In this document: piece after piece, positions 1 through 7,960 of the stretch
Layout of the letters: each line of letters opens with the position of its first letter
How positions within the stretch are numbered: the stretch's first letter is position 1
DNA from: Gemmatimonadota bacterium
Lineage (GTDB): Bacteria > Gemmatimonadota > Gemmatimonadetes > Gemmatimonadales > Gemmatimonadaceae
Direction of reading: 5' to 3'
Assembly: GCA_021298395.1 (NCBI GenBank)
Contig: JAJTFH010000004.1
Location: forward strand, 1-49,432
Length of the DNA stretch: 49,432 nucleotides
Notes under the pieces: model-generated
The model's input: the letters and a program-made list of their open reading frames with translations, nothing else
Databases searched by the model: none
Told to the model about the DNA's origin: nothing
Position numbers and translations under genes: made by a program

Positions 1-984
1 GCACCGGAGGCGGTGAAGGCGAAGGCGATGGAGGCCTTCACGCTGATCACCGAGTGCGAGGCCGCGATCCATGGCACCACGGTGGAGCGCGTGCATCTGC
101 ACGAGGTCGGGAGCGTCGATGCGATCCTCGACATCGTCGGGAGCATCTGGGGGCTCGAGCGCCTCGGCGTCACCGCGGTGTATTGCGGCACCATCCCACT
201 CGGGGATGGCTTCGTCGACACGCAGCATGGGCGGATGGCGGTGCCGACGGCCGCGACGCTCAGGCTCCTCGAAGGGTTGCCGGTGCGTCCGGGTCCTGAG
301 GGGGCGGGGGAGCTCGTGACGCCGACGGGGGCCGCCCTGGTGCGTGTGCTGAGCGCCGGTGCACCACCCACCGGTTTCGTCCCGGTGGCGAGTGGGTTCG
401 GCGCGGGGACCAAGGATTTCCCGGATCGGGCGAATGCCCTGCGCATCGTGCTGGCCGATCAGGGGGTGGATGCGCCGGCGCATGAACGGCTCATCATGTT
501 GGCCGCGGACATCGACGATGCCACGGGTGAGGAGCTGGGCGCCTTGGCCGATGCGCTCCGTGACGGCGGGGCGCGCGATGTCGTCCTCCTCCAGACGACG
601 GGTGAGGAGCTGGGCGCCTTGGCCGATGCGCTCCGTGACGGCGGGGCGCGCGATGTCGTCCTCCTCCAGACGGTGATGAAGAAGGGGCGACCCGGGACTC
701 GGGTGGAGTGCCTGGTCGCGCCGCAGGATGCCGACCGGCTGGAGGCGTTTCTCCTCTTGGAGAGCACCACGATCGGCGTGCGGCGATTCGAGGTCGCTCG
801 GCGCGCTTTACCGCGCTCGGAGCGTGTGGTCTCGGTCCTCGGTCACGACCTTCGGGTGAAGGTCGTGACCCTCCCCGATGGGAGCACGCGCGCCAAGCCC
901 GAAGCGGACGACGTGGTTCGCATCGCGCGGGCCACGGGGCGGTCGGTTCGAGAGGTACGGGAGGAAGTGCGGAAGTCGCTGTGA
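1..984 (+). CDS. larC: LarC, nickel-pincer cofactor cyclometallase (5' partial)
   Basis: LarC-family (DUF111) protein. In the lactate racemase system LarC is the CTP-dependent enzyme that inserts nickel into the pyridinium bis-thiocarboxylate mononucleotide. The reading frame is open from base 1, so the start lies upstream; about 327 residues are present of a family that is usually near 400. Seen: the N-terminal HLHEVGSVDAILDIVG segment, the LVTPTGAAL segment, the ADIDDAT segment and the MKKGRPG motif, all typical of the family. The protein is one continuous frame, with no split into LarC1 and LarC2. Oddity: bases 523-672 are two perfect 75-bp tandem copies, giving a repeated 25-residue block directly before MKKGRPG. 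Relatives, as far as I recall, have this block once. No larA, larB or larE is visible in the window. Confidence 0.9.
   Translation, partial: APEAVKAKAMEAFTLITECEAAIHGTTVERVHLHEVGSVDAILDIVGSIWGLERLGVTAVYCGTIPLGDGFVDTQHGRMAVPTAATLRLLEGLPVRPGPEGAGELVTPTGAALVRVLSAGAPPTGFVPVASGFGAGTKDFPDRANALRIVLADQGVDAPAHERLIMLAADIDDATGEELGALADALRDGGARDVVLLQTTGEELGALADALRDGGARDVVLLQTVMKKGRPGTRVECLVAPQDADRLEAFLLLESTTIGVRRFEVARRALPRSERVVSVLGHDLRVKVVTLPDGSTRAKPEADDVVRIARATGRSVREVREEVRKSL
523..672 (+). repeat. Perfect 75-bp tandem duplication inside larC
   Basis: Bases 523-597 and 598-672 are identical. The period is 75 bp, so the frame is kept and residues TGEELGALAD...VVLLQT are encoded twice. Bases flanking the unit differ (522 versus 597, 598 versus 673), so there are exactly two copies. 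Absence of any third-position drift points to a very recent event or an assembly error. Confidence 0.97.
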
Positions 985-988
985 TTCA

Positions 989-1017
989 TTGATTTCCGAC
1001 GCCTGATCTCATATATT
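989..1017 (+). promoter_or_regulatory. Sigma70-type promoter upstream of the DUF512-der run
   Basis: TTGATT at 989-994 and TATATT at 1012-1017 are separated by exactly 17 bp. They match the -35 and -10 consensus at 4/6 and 5/6 positions. The site sits just after the larC stop codon and 53 bp before the next ATG. The predicted start site, about 1023-1025, coincides with the 5' side of the hairpin at 1023-1043. Confidence 0.5.
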
Positions 1018-1022
1018 TTCTC

Positions 1023-1043
1023 AAGCCGCTTCGCGGCTTTTTT
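1023..1043 (+). terminator. Rho-independent terminator hairpin after larC
   Basis: AAGCCGC, a TTC loop and GCGGCTT form a 7-bp perfect stem followed by a run of T through 1043. It can end larC transcription. It also lies at the very start of any transcript from the promoter at 989-1017, so it may act on the downstream operon too. Confidence 0.75.
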
Positions 1044-1069
1044 CTTGTCGGTCCCACGTAGCCCCATTC

Positions 1070-2383
1070 ATGATCCGCGTCCTCCGCGTCCAACCCGAGA
1101 GCATCGCCACCGAGCTGGGGATCGTCCCCGGAACGGAGTTGCTGCGCGTCGATGGGCGGGAGCTGGATGACTTCCTCGATTGGGAGTTCCTGACCGCCGA
1201 CGAACGCTTCGAGCTCGAGGCCAAGCTCCCCGATGGGGAGCACCTCGTCTTCGAGATCGAGCGGGATCGCGAGCTCTCCATGGGGATCGAGCTCGAGCCG
1301 CCGACGGTTCGCCGCTGCGCCAATCGGTGCGAGTTCTGCTTCATCGAGGGGCTCCCCAAGGGACTCCGGAAGCCGCTCTACATCCGCGACGACGACTATC
1401 GGCTCTCGTTCGCCTACGGGAACTTCGCGACCCTCTCGAACCTCAAGGCACGGGATGTCCAGCGGATCCTCGAGTATCGGCTCTCCCCGCTCTACGTCTC
1501 GGTGCACGCCACGCCATGGGAGGCCCGAAAGGTCCTCCTGAACAATCCGCGCGTCCCGAACATCGTCGAGCAGCTCCAGCGCTTGACCGAGGGTGGGATC
1601 CAGTTCCATGGGCAGATGGTCGTGGTCCCCGGGATCAACGACGGCGCGGTCCTCGAGCAGTCCCTCACCGACCTCTACGCCTTCGGCGACGCCTGCCTCT
1701 CGGTGGCGCTCGTTCCCGTGGGGCTCACACAGTTCTCGCACATCTACACCGGCAAATCGATGGACCGCGACACGGCGCGCGAGATCCTCGCGGTGGCGGA
1801 GCGGTGGGCCGCCCGCGCCGAGCAGGAACGCGGTGAGCCCTGGGTCTATGGCTCCGATGAGCTCTATCTGCTCGCCGAGCGCGAGCTGCCGACGGCGGCG
1901 CACTATCGGGACTTCGCGCAGATCGAGAACGGGGTCGGGGCGGTGACCTCGCTGCGGGATCGGGTCCGCGATGGCGTCGGACGCCTCTCGCGCCTCGATG
2001 GTCGTCGGATCGGGATCGTCACCGGATCGGCGATGGCCCCGCTCATGCCGGAGCTGCTCGACCAGCTCACCGCGGCGACGGGGGCGCACTTCGAGCTCAT
2101 CCCCACGGAGAACTCCCTCTTCGGGCCGACGGTGACCACCGCCGGCCTCTTGGTCGGGGCGGACATTCGGCGCGCGCTGCAGGATCGCGCCGATCTCGAC
2201 CTCGCGCTGATCCCGGCCGAGACGATCAATGACGGCGGGCTCTTCCTCGACGATGAGTCGTTCGTCGCCGTGCGGGAATCGCTCCCGATGCCGGTCTATC
2301 CTTCCTATGATTTCATCGACGTGCTCGAGCAGGAGGGGGCCGGAGCCCTCGCCGCGACCGGCGTCGGAGGCTCCACCGCATGA
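1070..2383 (+). CDS. DUF512 radical SAM protein with N-terminal PDZ-like domain
   Basis: A 437-residue protein of the DUF512/COG1625 family. An N-terminal PDZ-like segment (about residues 1-70, with GIVPGTELLRVDGREL) is followed by a radical SAM core. The 4Fe-4S ligands are C83, C87 and C90 in CANRCEFC, a standard CX3CX2C motif. The C-terminal half (about 220-430) is the DUF512 region, with GINDG, the VPVGLT segment and a PTENSLFGPTVTTAGLL stretch. The substrate of the family is unknown to me. The stop codon overlaps the start of der (ATGA), so the two are probably translationally coupled. The ATG at 1070 is the only sensible start, 26 bp after the hairpin. Confidence 0.88.
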   Translation: MIRVLRVQPESIATELGIVPGTELLRVDGRELDDFLDWEFLTADERFELEAKLPDGEHLVFEIERDRELSMGIELEPPTVRRCANRCEFCFIEGLPKGLRKPLYIRDDDYRLSFAYGNFATLSNLKARDVQRILEYRLSPLYVSVHATPWEARKVLLNNPRVPNIVEQLQRLTEGGIQFHGQMVVVPGINDGAVLEQSLTDLYAFGDACLSVALVPVGLTQFSHIYTGKSMDRDTAREILAVAERWAARAEQERGEPWVYGSDELYLLAERELPTAAHYRDFAQIENGVGAVTSLRDRVRDGVGRLSRLDGRRIGIVTGSAMAPLMPELLDQLTAATGAHFELIPTENSLFGPTVTTAGLLVGADIRRALQDRADLDLALIPAETINDGGLFLDDESFVAVRESLPMPVYPSYDFIDVLEQEGAGALAATGVGGSTA

Positions 2384-3699
2384 GCGGGATCCCAGTCGTC
2401 GCACTCGTCGGACGCCCGAATGTCGGGAAGTCCGCCCTCTTCAATCGGATCGTCGGGGACGACTCCGCGATCGTGAGCGAGGAGGCCGGTACGACGCGCG
2501 ACCGGCACTTCGCCCTCGCCCAATGGAACGGCCGCGACTTCTGGCTCGTCGATACCGGCGGACTCGTGGAGGACTCCGATCTGCCGATGGACGTCGCGAT
2601 CAAGCGGCAGGTCCGGCAGGCGATCGCCGAGGCCGATCTCATGTTGCTCACGGTCGATGCGCAGGCGGGGTTGCACCCGAGCGATGCGCGCATCGTCGAT
2701 CTGATCCGGCAGTCGCGGAAGCCCTGGATGCTCGTCGCCAACAAGGTCGACGACCCGCGCAGCTCGGACTTCTTCGAGTTCTTCAATCTGGGGGCGGGGG
2801 ATCCGATCCCGGTCTCAGCGACCAACGGCAAGAATTCGGGCGATCTCCTCGATGCGCTGGTGGCGCGCCTCCCAACCTCGGAGGCTGACGGTCCCCCCGA
2901 GGCGACGCGTGTCGCGGTGATCGGCCGCCCGAACACCGGGAAGTCGTCGTTCATCAATCGGCTCTTGGGCGAGGATCGTCTCGTCGTCTCCGACATCGCG
3001 GGCACGACGCGCGATTCGATCGACACACCGTTCGTCTTCCATGGCGAGCCGTACATCTTCGTCGATACCGCCGGCCTGCGCCGGAAGTCGAAGATCGATG
3101 ATGGGGTGGAGTTCTATTCCGCGCTCCGCACCCGGCGCGCGATCGACCGGGCCGACCTCTGTCTCCTGTTGATCGATGCGACCGAGGGGCTGCACAACCA
3201 GGACCTCAAGATCGCGACCCTCGCCTGGGAGGCGGGGCGCGCGATGATCATCGTCGTCAACAAGTGGGATCTAAAGGACAAGGACGACAAGACGGCAGCC
3301 AAGTTCCAGAAGGAGTGCGTCGAGAAGGCGCCCTATCTGAAGCATGTGCCCTTCGTCTTCACGTCGGCGCTCACGGGGCAGCGGGTCACGAAGGTGCTCG
3401 AGGTGATCCGCACGGTGCGCGAGGAGCGCGCCAAGCGCATCCCGACCTCTGATGTCAACGAGGCGCTCCACGAGCTCCTGGCGCGTCGACAGCCGCCACA
3501 GGCCGCGGGGAACGAGGTCAAGCTCAACTACGCCACGCAGGTGGAGACCGCCCCGCCGACGATCGTCGTCTTCGGGAATCACCCGGATCTGGTGCAGGAG
3601 CACTACATCCGGTATCTCCACAACGGGTTCCGCGAGAAGTGGGCGTTCACGGGGAACCCCCTGCGGATCATCCTGAAACGGAAGAGCGGACGGAACTGA
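2380..3699 (+). CDS. der: Ribosome biogenesis GTPase Der (EngA)
   Basis: A 439-residue tandem GTPase that acts in maturation of the 50S ribosomal subunit in the cytoplasm. The first G domain carries P-loop GRPNVGKS at residues 11-18 and NKVD. The second carries GRPNTGKS at 182-189 and NKWD. A KH-like C-terminal domain (about 350-439) ends in the basic tail LKRKSGRN. Both DTGGL/DTAGL G3 motifs are intact. Length and domain order are normal for the family. The start overlaps the DUF512 gene by 4 bp, and plsY begins one base after the stop. Confidence 0.97.
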   Translation: MSGIPVVALVGRPNVGKSALFNRIVGDDSAIVSEEAGTTRDRHFALAQWNGRDFWLVDTGGLVEDSDLPMDVAIKRQVRQAIAEADLMLLTVDAQAGLHPSDARIVDLIRQSRKPWMLVANKVDDPRSSDFFEFFNLGAGDPIPVSATNGKNSGDLLDALVARLPTSEADGPPEATRVAVIGRPNTGKSSFINRLLGEDRLVVSDIAGTTRDSIDTPFVFHGEPYIFVDTAGLRRKSKIDDGVEFYSALRTRRAIDRADLCLLLIDATEGLHNQDLKIATLAWEAGRAMIIVVNKWDLKDKDDKTAAKFQKECVEKAPYLKHVPFVFTSALTGQRVTKVLEVIRTVREERAKRIPTSDVNEALHELLARRQPPQAAGNEVKLNYATQVETAPPTIVVFGNHPDLVQEHYIRYLHNGFREKWAFTGNPLRIILKRKSGRN

Positions 3700-3700
3700 C

Positions 3701-4363
3701 ATGCTCCCCATCGTCGCGCTGGCCATCGGGTACCTCGCCGGATCGATCCCCTTCGCGTATCTCGCGGGACGGCTCCTCAAGGGGATCGATCTCCGTACGG
3801 TGGGATCGGGGAACCTCGGGGCGACGAATGTCTATCGGACCCTCGGCGCACCCGCGGCGTTCGTGGTGCTGCTGCTCGACGCGGTGAAGGGGGCGCTCCC
3901 GGTGCTGCTGCTCCCGAGTCTGGTGACGAACCTCCGCCCTGGGGTGCAGGCCGTACAGCTGCTGACGCTCGGAATCGGGGTCACGGCGATCCTCGGACAT
4001 ACGAAGCCGATCTTCCTCTTGTGGAAGGGGGGCGGGAAGGGCGTCGCGACGACCGCCGGAGTCTTCGCCGCGCTCGCCCCCACCGCGCTCGCGATCGTCC
4101 TCGGGCTCTTCGCCTTCATCCTCTGGCGGACGCGGATCGTCTCCGTGGCGTCGATCGGCGCGGCCCTCGGATTGCCGTGGGCGGTGCTCATGACGTCGGG
4201 TCCCCTCTCGCCGCTCCTCCCTGTGTCCATCGCCCTCGCGCTCTTCGTGGTGTGGACCCACCGGACGAACCTCGCGCGCATCCGCGCCGGCACCGAGCCG
4301 CGGCTGGGGGCTCCGGGCGGTGCGAGTCCGGAGGCCGTGGTGCGTGCCAGGGAGGGACGCTGA
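3701..4363 (+). CDS. plsY: Glycerol-3-phosphate acyltransferase PlsY
   Basis: A 220-residue integral membrane enzyme that transfers the acyl group of acyl-phosphate to glycerol 3-phosphate, the first step of phospholipid synthesis. Family motifs seen are GSGNLGATNVYRTLG (residues 36-49) and GHTKPIFLLWKGGGKGVAT (near residue 100, with one more Gly than the usual F-GGKGVAT). Several hydrophobic segments are evident. Its partner PlsX, which makes acyl-phosphate, is encoded at 36585-37586. The stop codon overlaps the start of gpsA, whose product makes the glycerol 3-phosphate substrate. Confidence 0.95.
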   Translation: MLPIVALAIGYLAGSIPFAYLAGRLLKGIDLRTVGSGNLGATNVYRTLGAPAAFVVLLLDAVKGALPVLLLPSLVTNLRPGVQAVQLLTLGIGVTAILGHTKPIFLLWKGGGKGVATTAGVFAALAPTALAIVLGLFAFILWRTRIVSVASIGAALGLPWAVLMTSGPLSPLLPVSIALALFVVWTHRTNLARIRAGTEPRLGAPGGASPEAVVRAREGR

Positions 4364-5355
4364 TGCGATGCACCGTGATCGGAGCCGGGGCGTGGGGCAC
4401 CGCGCTGGCCAACCTCCTCGCGGAGAACGAGCACGAGGTCCGGCTCTGGGCCTTCGAGCCCGATGTCGCCGCGGCGATCAATCGGCAGCATGAGAACCCG
4501 CGCTTCTTCGCGAATGTACCGCTCCATCCCGCCCTCGTCGGGACGTCGGAGATGGCGGAGGCGCTCGCGGGCAGTGAGATGGTGGTCTTCGTCCCGCCTT
4601 CGCACGCGCTCCGTACCGTAGCGGCCCAGGCCGTCGCGCATCTCCCGGCCGGGGTCCCGCTCGTCGTCGCGACCAAGGGGATCGATCGCGAGCGGCTCTG
4701 CCCCATGACCGATGTCGTCGCCGCGGAGTGTCCAGGGCATCCGATCGTCGCGCTCTCCGGGCCGAGCTTCGCGCTCGAGGTCGCCTTGCATCTGCCGACC
4801 GCGCTCGTCGCGGCCTGCGAGGACCTGACGGTCGCGGCGCGCGTGCAGACGGCGTTCAGCACCTCGGGGTTCCGCGTCTACACGCAGCGCGATGTGATCG
4901 GCGTCGAACTCGGCGGCGCGCTCAAGAACGTCATGGCGGTCGCGACCGGGATCGCTGATGGATTGGAGCTGGGCAACAATGCCCGTGCCGCGCTCATCAC
5001 GCGCGGGCTTGCCGAGATGACCCGCCTCGGGGTGCACCTCGGGGCCGATGCCGCGACCTTCGCGGGTCTGGCGGGTCTCGGCGATCTCGTCCTCACCTGC
5101 ACGGGCGCGCTCTCGCGGAACCGGGCGGTCGGTCTCGAGATCGGCCGCGGGGCCTCGCTCGGCGACGTGTTGCAGGGGCGTGACACCGTGGCCGAAGGTG
5201 TCGCCACGACCGAGAGCGCCAAGGCGCTCGCCGATCGCGAGGGGGTGGAGATGCCGATCGTCTCTGCGGTGCATCGCGTCCTCTTCGAGCGGCAGCCCCC
5301 GCGCTGGGCGCTCGTCGAGCTGATGACGCGGGACCTCAAGGCCGAGGGAGCGTAG
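4363..5355 (+). CDS. gpsA: NAD(P)-dependent glycerol-3-phosphate dehydrogenase
   Basis: A 330-residue enzyme that reduces dihydroxyacetone phosphate to glycerol 3-phosphate. The ATG at 4363 was chosen because the Rossmann motif GAGAWGTALA begins at residue 6 and the start shares its A with the plsY stop (TGATG). The open frame extends further upstream, but only inside plsY. Other motifs: SGPSFALEV, the GGALKNVMAVATG segment with the catalytic Lys, and GLAGLGDLVLTC. The chain gpsA-plsY puts substrate supply next to the acyltransferase. A MerR-like gene follows after 2 bp. Confidence 0.95.
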   Translation: MRCTVIGAGAWGTALANLLAENEHEVRLWAFEPDVAAAINRQHENPRFFANVPLHPALVGTSEMAEALAGSEMVVFVPPSHALRTVAAQAVAHLPAGVPLVVATKGIDRERLCPMTDVVAAECPGHPIVALSGPSFALEVALHLPTALVAACEDLTVAARVQTAFSTSGFRVYTQRDVIGVELGGALKNVMAVATGIADGLELGNNARAALITRGLAEMTRLGVHLGADAATFAGLAGLGDLVLTCTGALSRNRAVGLEIGRGASLGDVLQGRDTVAEGVATTESAKALADREGVEMPIVSAVHRVLFERQPPRWALVELMTRDLKAEGA

Positions 5356-5357
5356 CG

Positions 5358-5726
5358 ATGGCGACCGACGATCCGATCCGGGAGTTCTACTCCATCGGTG
5401 ACGTCTGTGAGCTCACCGACCTCAAGCCGCATGTGCTGCGGTATTGGGAGAGCCAATTCCGCTTCCTGAGTCCGGCCAAGAATCGGGCGGGGAACCGCGT
5501 CTACACGCGTCGCGAACTCGAGTTCGTGATGCTCGTCAAACATCTGCTCTACACCGAGAAGTACACGATCGAGGGAGCGAAGCAACAGCTCGACCAACGC
5601 CGGAAGGACGGTGGCGTGAAGGCGGCGGCGCGTCAGGGGCTCGACGCGCAGACCGTCCTCCTTCTCGAGCAGGACCTCCTCGGGATCCTCCAGGCCCTCG
5701 CCTCCCACCCTCCGACGACCGATTGA
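5358..5726 (+). CDS. MerR-family DNA-binding protein
   Basis: A 122-residue protein with an N-terminal MerR-type winged helix-turn-helix (about residues 9-75: FYSIGDVCELTDLKPHVLRYWE, then NRVYTRRELEFV). A basic, likely helical tail follows. No effector-binding domain or cysteine cluster is present, so it is the short stand-alone type rather than a metal sensor. It sits inside a housekeeping run, 2 bp after gpsA and overlapping surE by one base. That argues for co-transcription with these genes; its target is unknown. Confidence 0.82.
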   Translation: MATDDPIREFYSIGDVCELTDLKPHVLRYWESQFRFLSPAKNRAGNRVYTRRELEFVMLVKHLLYTEKYTIEGAKQQLDQRRKDGGVKAAARQGLDAQTVLLLEQDLLGILQALASHPPTTD

Positions 5727-6487
5727 TGCGTATCCTCTGCTCGAACGATGATGGGATCCTGGCCAAGGGCCTTGCCGTCCTGGAACGTGCCGCGGCCCCA
5801 CTCGGAGAGGTATGGACCGTCGCACCGGACCGTGAACAGAGCGCCACGAGCCATTCGCTCACGTTGCATCATCCGTTGCGCCCCGTGCAGCTCGGGGCGC
5901 GTCGCTGGCAGATCGATGGCACCCCGACCGATTGCGTGATGCTCGCGATCGAGGCGTTGATGCCCGAGCGTCCTGACTTCGTGCTCAGCGGGATCAATCA
6001 TGGGCCGAACATGGGCGAGGATGTCCTCTACTCCGGGACGGTCGCCGCGGCGATGGAGGGGCTCGCGCTCGGCGTGCCGAGCATCGCCGTCTCGTTCGCG
6101 GGGCGGGTGTTGCACGGGGCCGACGACCTGCTCGATGAGCAGGTCGAGGTCCTCGCGAGGATCCTCAGGCACCTCACGAGTCTGCCGGACCTCCCGCCGG
6201 ACACCTTGCTCAATGTGAATCTCCCGCGCTGCGCCCCGTCGGAGGTGAAGGGGGTGCGCCTCACGCGCCTCGGGCAGCGCGTCTTCTCCGATTCGCTGAC
6301 GAAGATGAAGGATCCCTGGGGTCGCCAGATCTATTGGATCGGTGGGGGGACGGTCGAGTGGAGCGGGAGTGATGACGCGGACTTTCAGGCGGTACGCGAC
6401 GGCTACGTCTCGATCACGCCACTGCATCTCGACCTAACGCACCGCGCGCGCCTCGACGACACGGAGCGGTGGTGGCGGCCGCTGTAG
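5726..6487 (+). CDS. surE: 5'/3'-nucleotidase SurE
   Basis: A 253-residue metal-dependent survival-protein nucleotidase. The start at 5726 was chosen because the protein then opens with MRILCSNDDGI, placing the metal-binding Asp pair at residues 8-9, and because it shares its A with the stop of the MerR-like gene. SGINHGPNMGEDVLYSGTV is the second conserved segment. The surE-pcm pairing is well known in other bacteria; both are linked to stationary-phase survival and damage repair. The 3' end overlaps pcm by 19 bp. Confidence 0.95.
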   Translation: MRILCSNDDGILAKGLAVLERAAAPLGEVWTVAPDREQSATSHSLTLHHPLRPVQLGARRWQIDGTPTDCVMLAIEALMPERPDFVLSGINHGPNMGEDVLYSGTVAAAMEGLALGVPSIAVSFAGRVLHGADDLLDEQVEVLARILRHLTSLPDLPPDTLLNVNLPRCAPSEVKGVRLTRLGQRVFSDSLTKMKDPWGRQIYWIGGGTVEWSGSDDADFQAVRDGYVSITPLHLDLTHRARLDDTERWWRPL

Positions 6488-7128
6488 CGCGGCAGTTCGG
6501 CGGGGCACGTCGTCGCCTCATCGAGGAGCTCGAAGCCAAGGGGATCGGCGACATCGCCGTGCTCAAGGCCTTCGATGACGTCCCGCGGCATCACTTCGTG
6601 CCCTCCGGTGTCGCTCATCGTGCGTATGAGGACGCCCCGCTCCCGATCGGCCATGGCCAGACGATCAGTCAGCCCTCGGTCCACGCACGGTTCCTCTCGC
6701 TGCTGCGGCTCTCCGGTCGCGAGCGGGTGCTCGAGATCGGGACCGGCTCTGGCTTCCAGGCGGCGCTCCTGACGCGGCTCGCGTCCGCCGTCTTTTCCAT
6801 CGAGCGGATCCCCGCGCTCGCCGAGGCGGCACGGGAGTCCCTTCGCGCCTGCGGGATCGATCAGGTGATCCAGCGGGTCGGGGATGGCACCATGGGTTGG
6901 CCTGAGATGGCCCCCTTCGACGCGATCCTCGTCGGGGCGGCGTCGCCGGAGATTCCGGTCCCGCTCACCGAGCAGCTGGCGCTTGGGGGACAGCTCTTGG
7001 TCCCGGTCGGTGATCGCAGCGGGCAGGCGCTGGTGCGGGTCATCCGCACCCCCGACGGTCTCCGTGAGGAGCGGCTCGATCCCATGCGCTTCGTCCCGCT
7101 GATCGGCGCGCACGGATTCGAGGCGTGA
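6469..7128 (+). CDS. pcm: Protein-L-isoaspartate O-methyltransferase
   Basis: A 219-residue SAM-dependent methyltransferase that repairs isoaspartyl residues in aged proteins. Seen are HHFVP, the GQTISQPSVHARF segment, motif I EIGTGSGFQAALL, and ILVGAAS. Length is normal. It uses GTG at 6469 inside the surE 3' end; no later Met precedes the conserved DDVPRHHFVP region, so a start in the overlap is required. It appears to be the last gene of the run beginning at 1070. Confidence 0.94.
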   Translation: MVAAAVARQFGGARRRLIEELEAKGIGDIAVLKAFDDVPRHHFVPSGVAHRAYEDAPLPIGHGQTISQPSVHARFLSLLRLSGRERVLEIGTGSGFQAALLTRLASAVFSIERIPALAEAARESLRACGIDQVIQRVGDGTMGWPEMAPFDAILVGAASPEIPVPLTEQLALGGQLLVPVGDRSGQALVRVIRTPDGLREERLDPMRFVPLIGAHGFEA

Positions 7129-7181
7129 ACGTTTTGGCCCTCGAGCGTGTATATCGTACGGAACCTCTCAGGAGCATCCGC

Positions 7182-7946
7182 ATGACCGGTCGGATCCGGT
7201 GGCGATGGACCGCAGTGTTGGTGGCAGGGGCGCTCCTCGTGGGTCGCACCGAGGCGGTGGCGCAGGGCGGAGGGGGCGAGGGCTTCCTCTTCCGGGAGCC
7301 CGGGGTGTCGCTGACGGTCTACGGCGGATTGAACCTGCCAGGGGCTGGGGGCGATCTCTTCGGCTATGCCCGTCGGGAGTTCACCCTGGATCGCGCGGGG
7401 TTCCGCGCCCCGGCGGTCGGATTCGATCTCGCCTTCGCGATGGGGCCGCGCACCGAGCTCCTCGTCGGGTTGATGCCGGCCTCGTCGCGCGTCGCCTCCG
7501 AGTACCGCGAATGGGTCGATGGCGACGATCGGCCGATCGAACAGACCACCGCCTTCCGGCGGGCACCGCTCACGGCCTCGGTGCGCTATTACCTCGCCGA
7601 TCGCGGGCGTGCCATCGGGTCCACCGCATGGATCCCGACCAAGGTCGTCCCGTTCGTCGGTGCGGGCTTCGGCACGGTCCGCTATGCGTTCGAACAGGTT
7701 GGGGACTTCGTCGACTTCGAGACGCTCGATGTGCTCCCCGACCGTCTCACGAGCAGCGGATGGGCCCCGGTCTTTCAGGCCAGCGGTGGGGTGCAATACA
7801 ATCTCTCGCGCCGGCTCCTCTTCACGGGGGAACTGCGCTACCTTCGCGGGAGTGCGGATGCGAGTACGCCGGATCGCGATTTCATCGGCTATCGGCTTGA
7901 CCTCTCTGGGCTGACGACCCTCGTCGGCCTCACCCTGCGGCTCTGA
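7182..7946 (+). CDS. Secreted outer-membrane beta-barrel-like protein
   Basis: A 254-residue protein of unknown function. The start at 7182 is preferred over the upstream in-frame start at 7125: AGGAG lies 7 bp before it, and it gives a clean signal peptide (residues 1-28, ending near VAQ). The mature part alternates hydrophobic and polar residues, with GLNLP, GVQYNLSRRLLFTGELRYL and a terminal LSGLTTLVGLTLRL strand ending in an aromatic-poor but barrel-like Leu. This fits a small outer-membrane barrel. A TATAT element at 7150-7154 could be part of a promoter, but no convincing -35 was found. Confidence 0.7.
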   Translation: MTGRIRWRWTAVLVAGALLVGRTEAVAQGGGGEGFLFREPGVSLTVYGGLNLPGAGGDLFGYARREFTLDRAGFRAPAVGFDLAFAMGPRTELLVGLMPASSRVASEYREWVDGDDRPIEQTTAFRRAPLTASVRYYLADRGRAIGSTAWIPTKVVPFVGAGFGTVRYAFEQVGDFVDFETLDVLPDRLTSSGWAPVFQASGGVQYNLSRRLLFTGELRYLRGSADASTPDRDFIGYRLDLSGLTTLVGLTLRL

Positions 7947-7960
7947 TCCGGAGCGTGATC

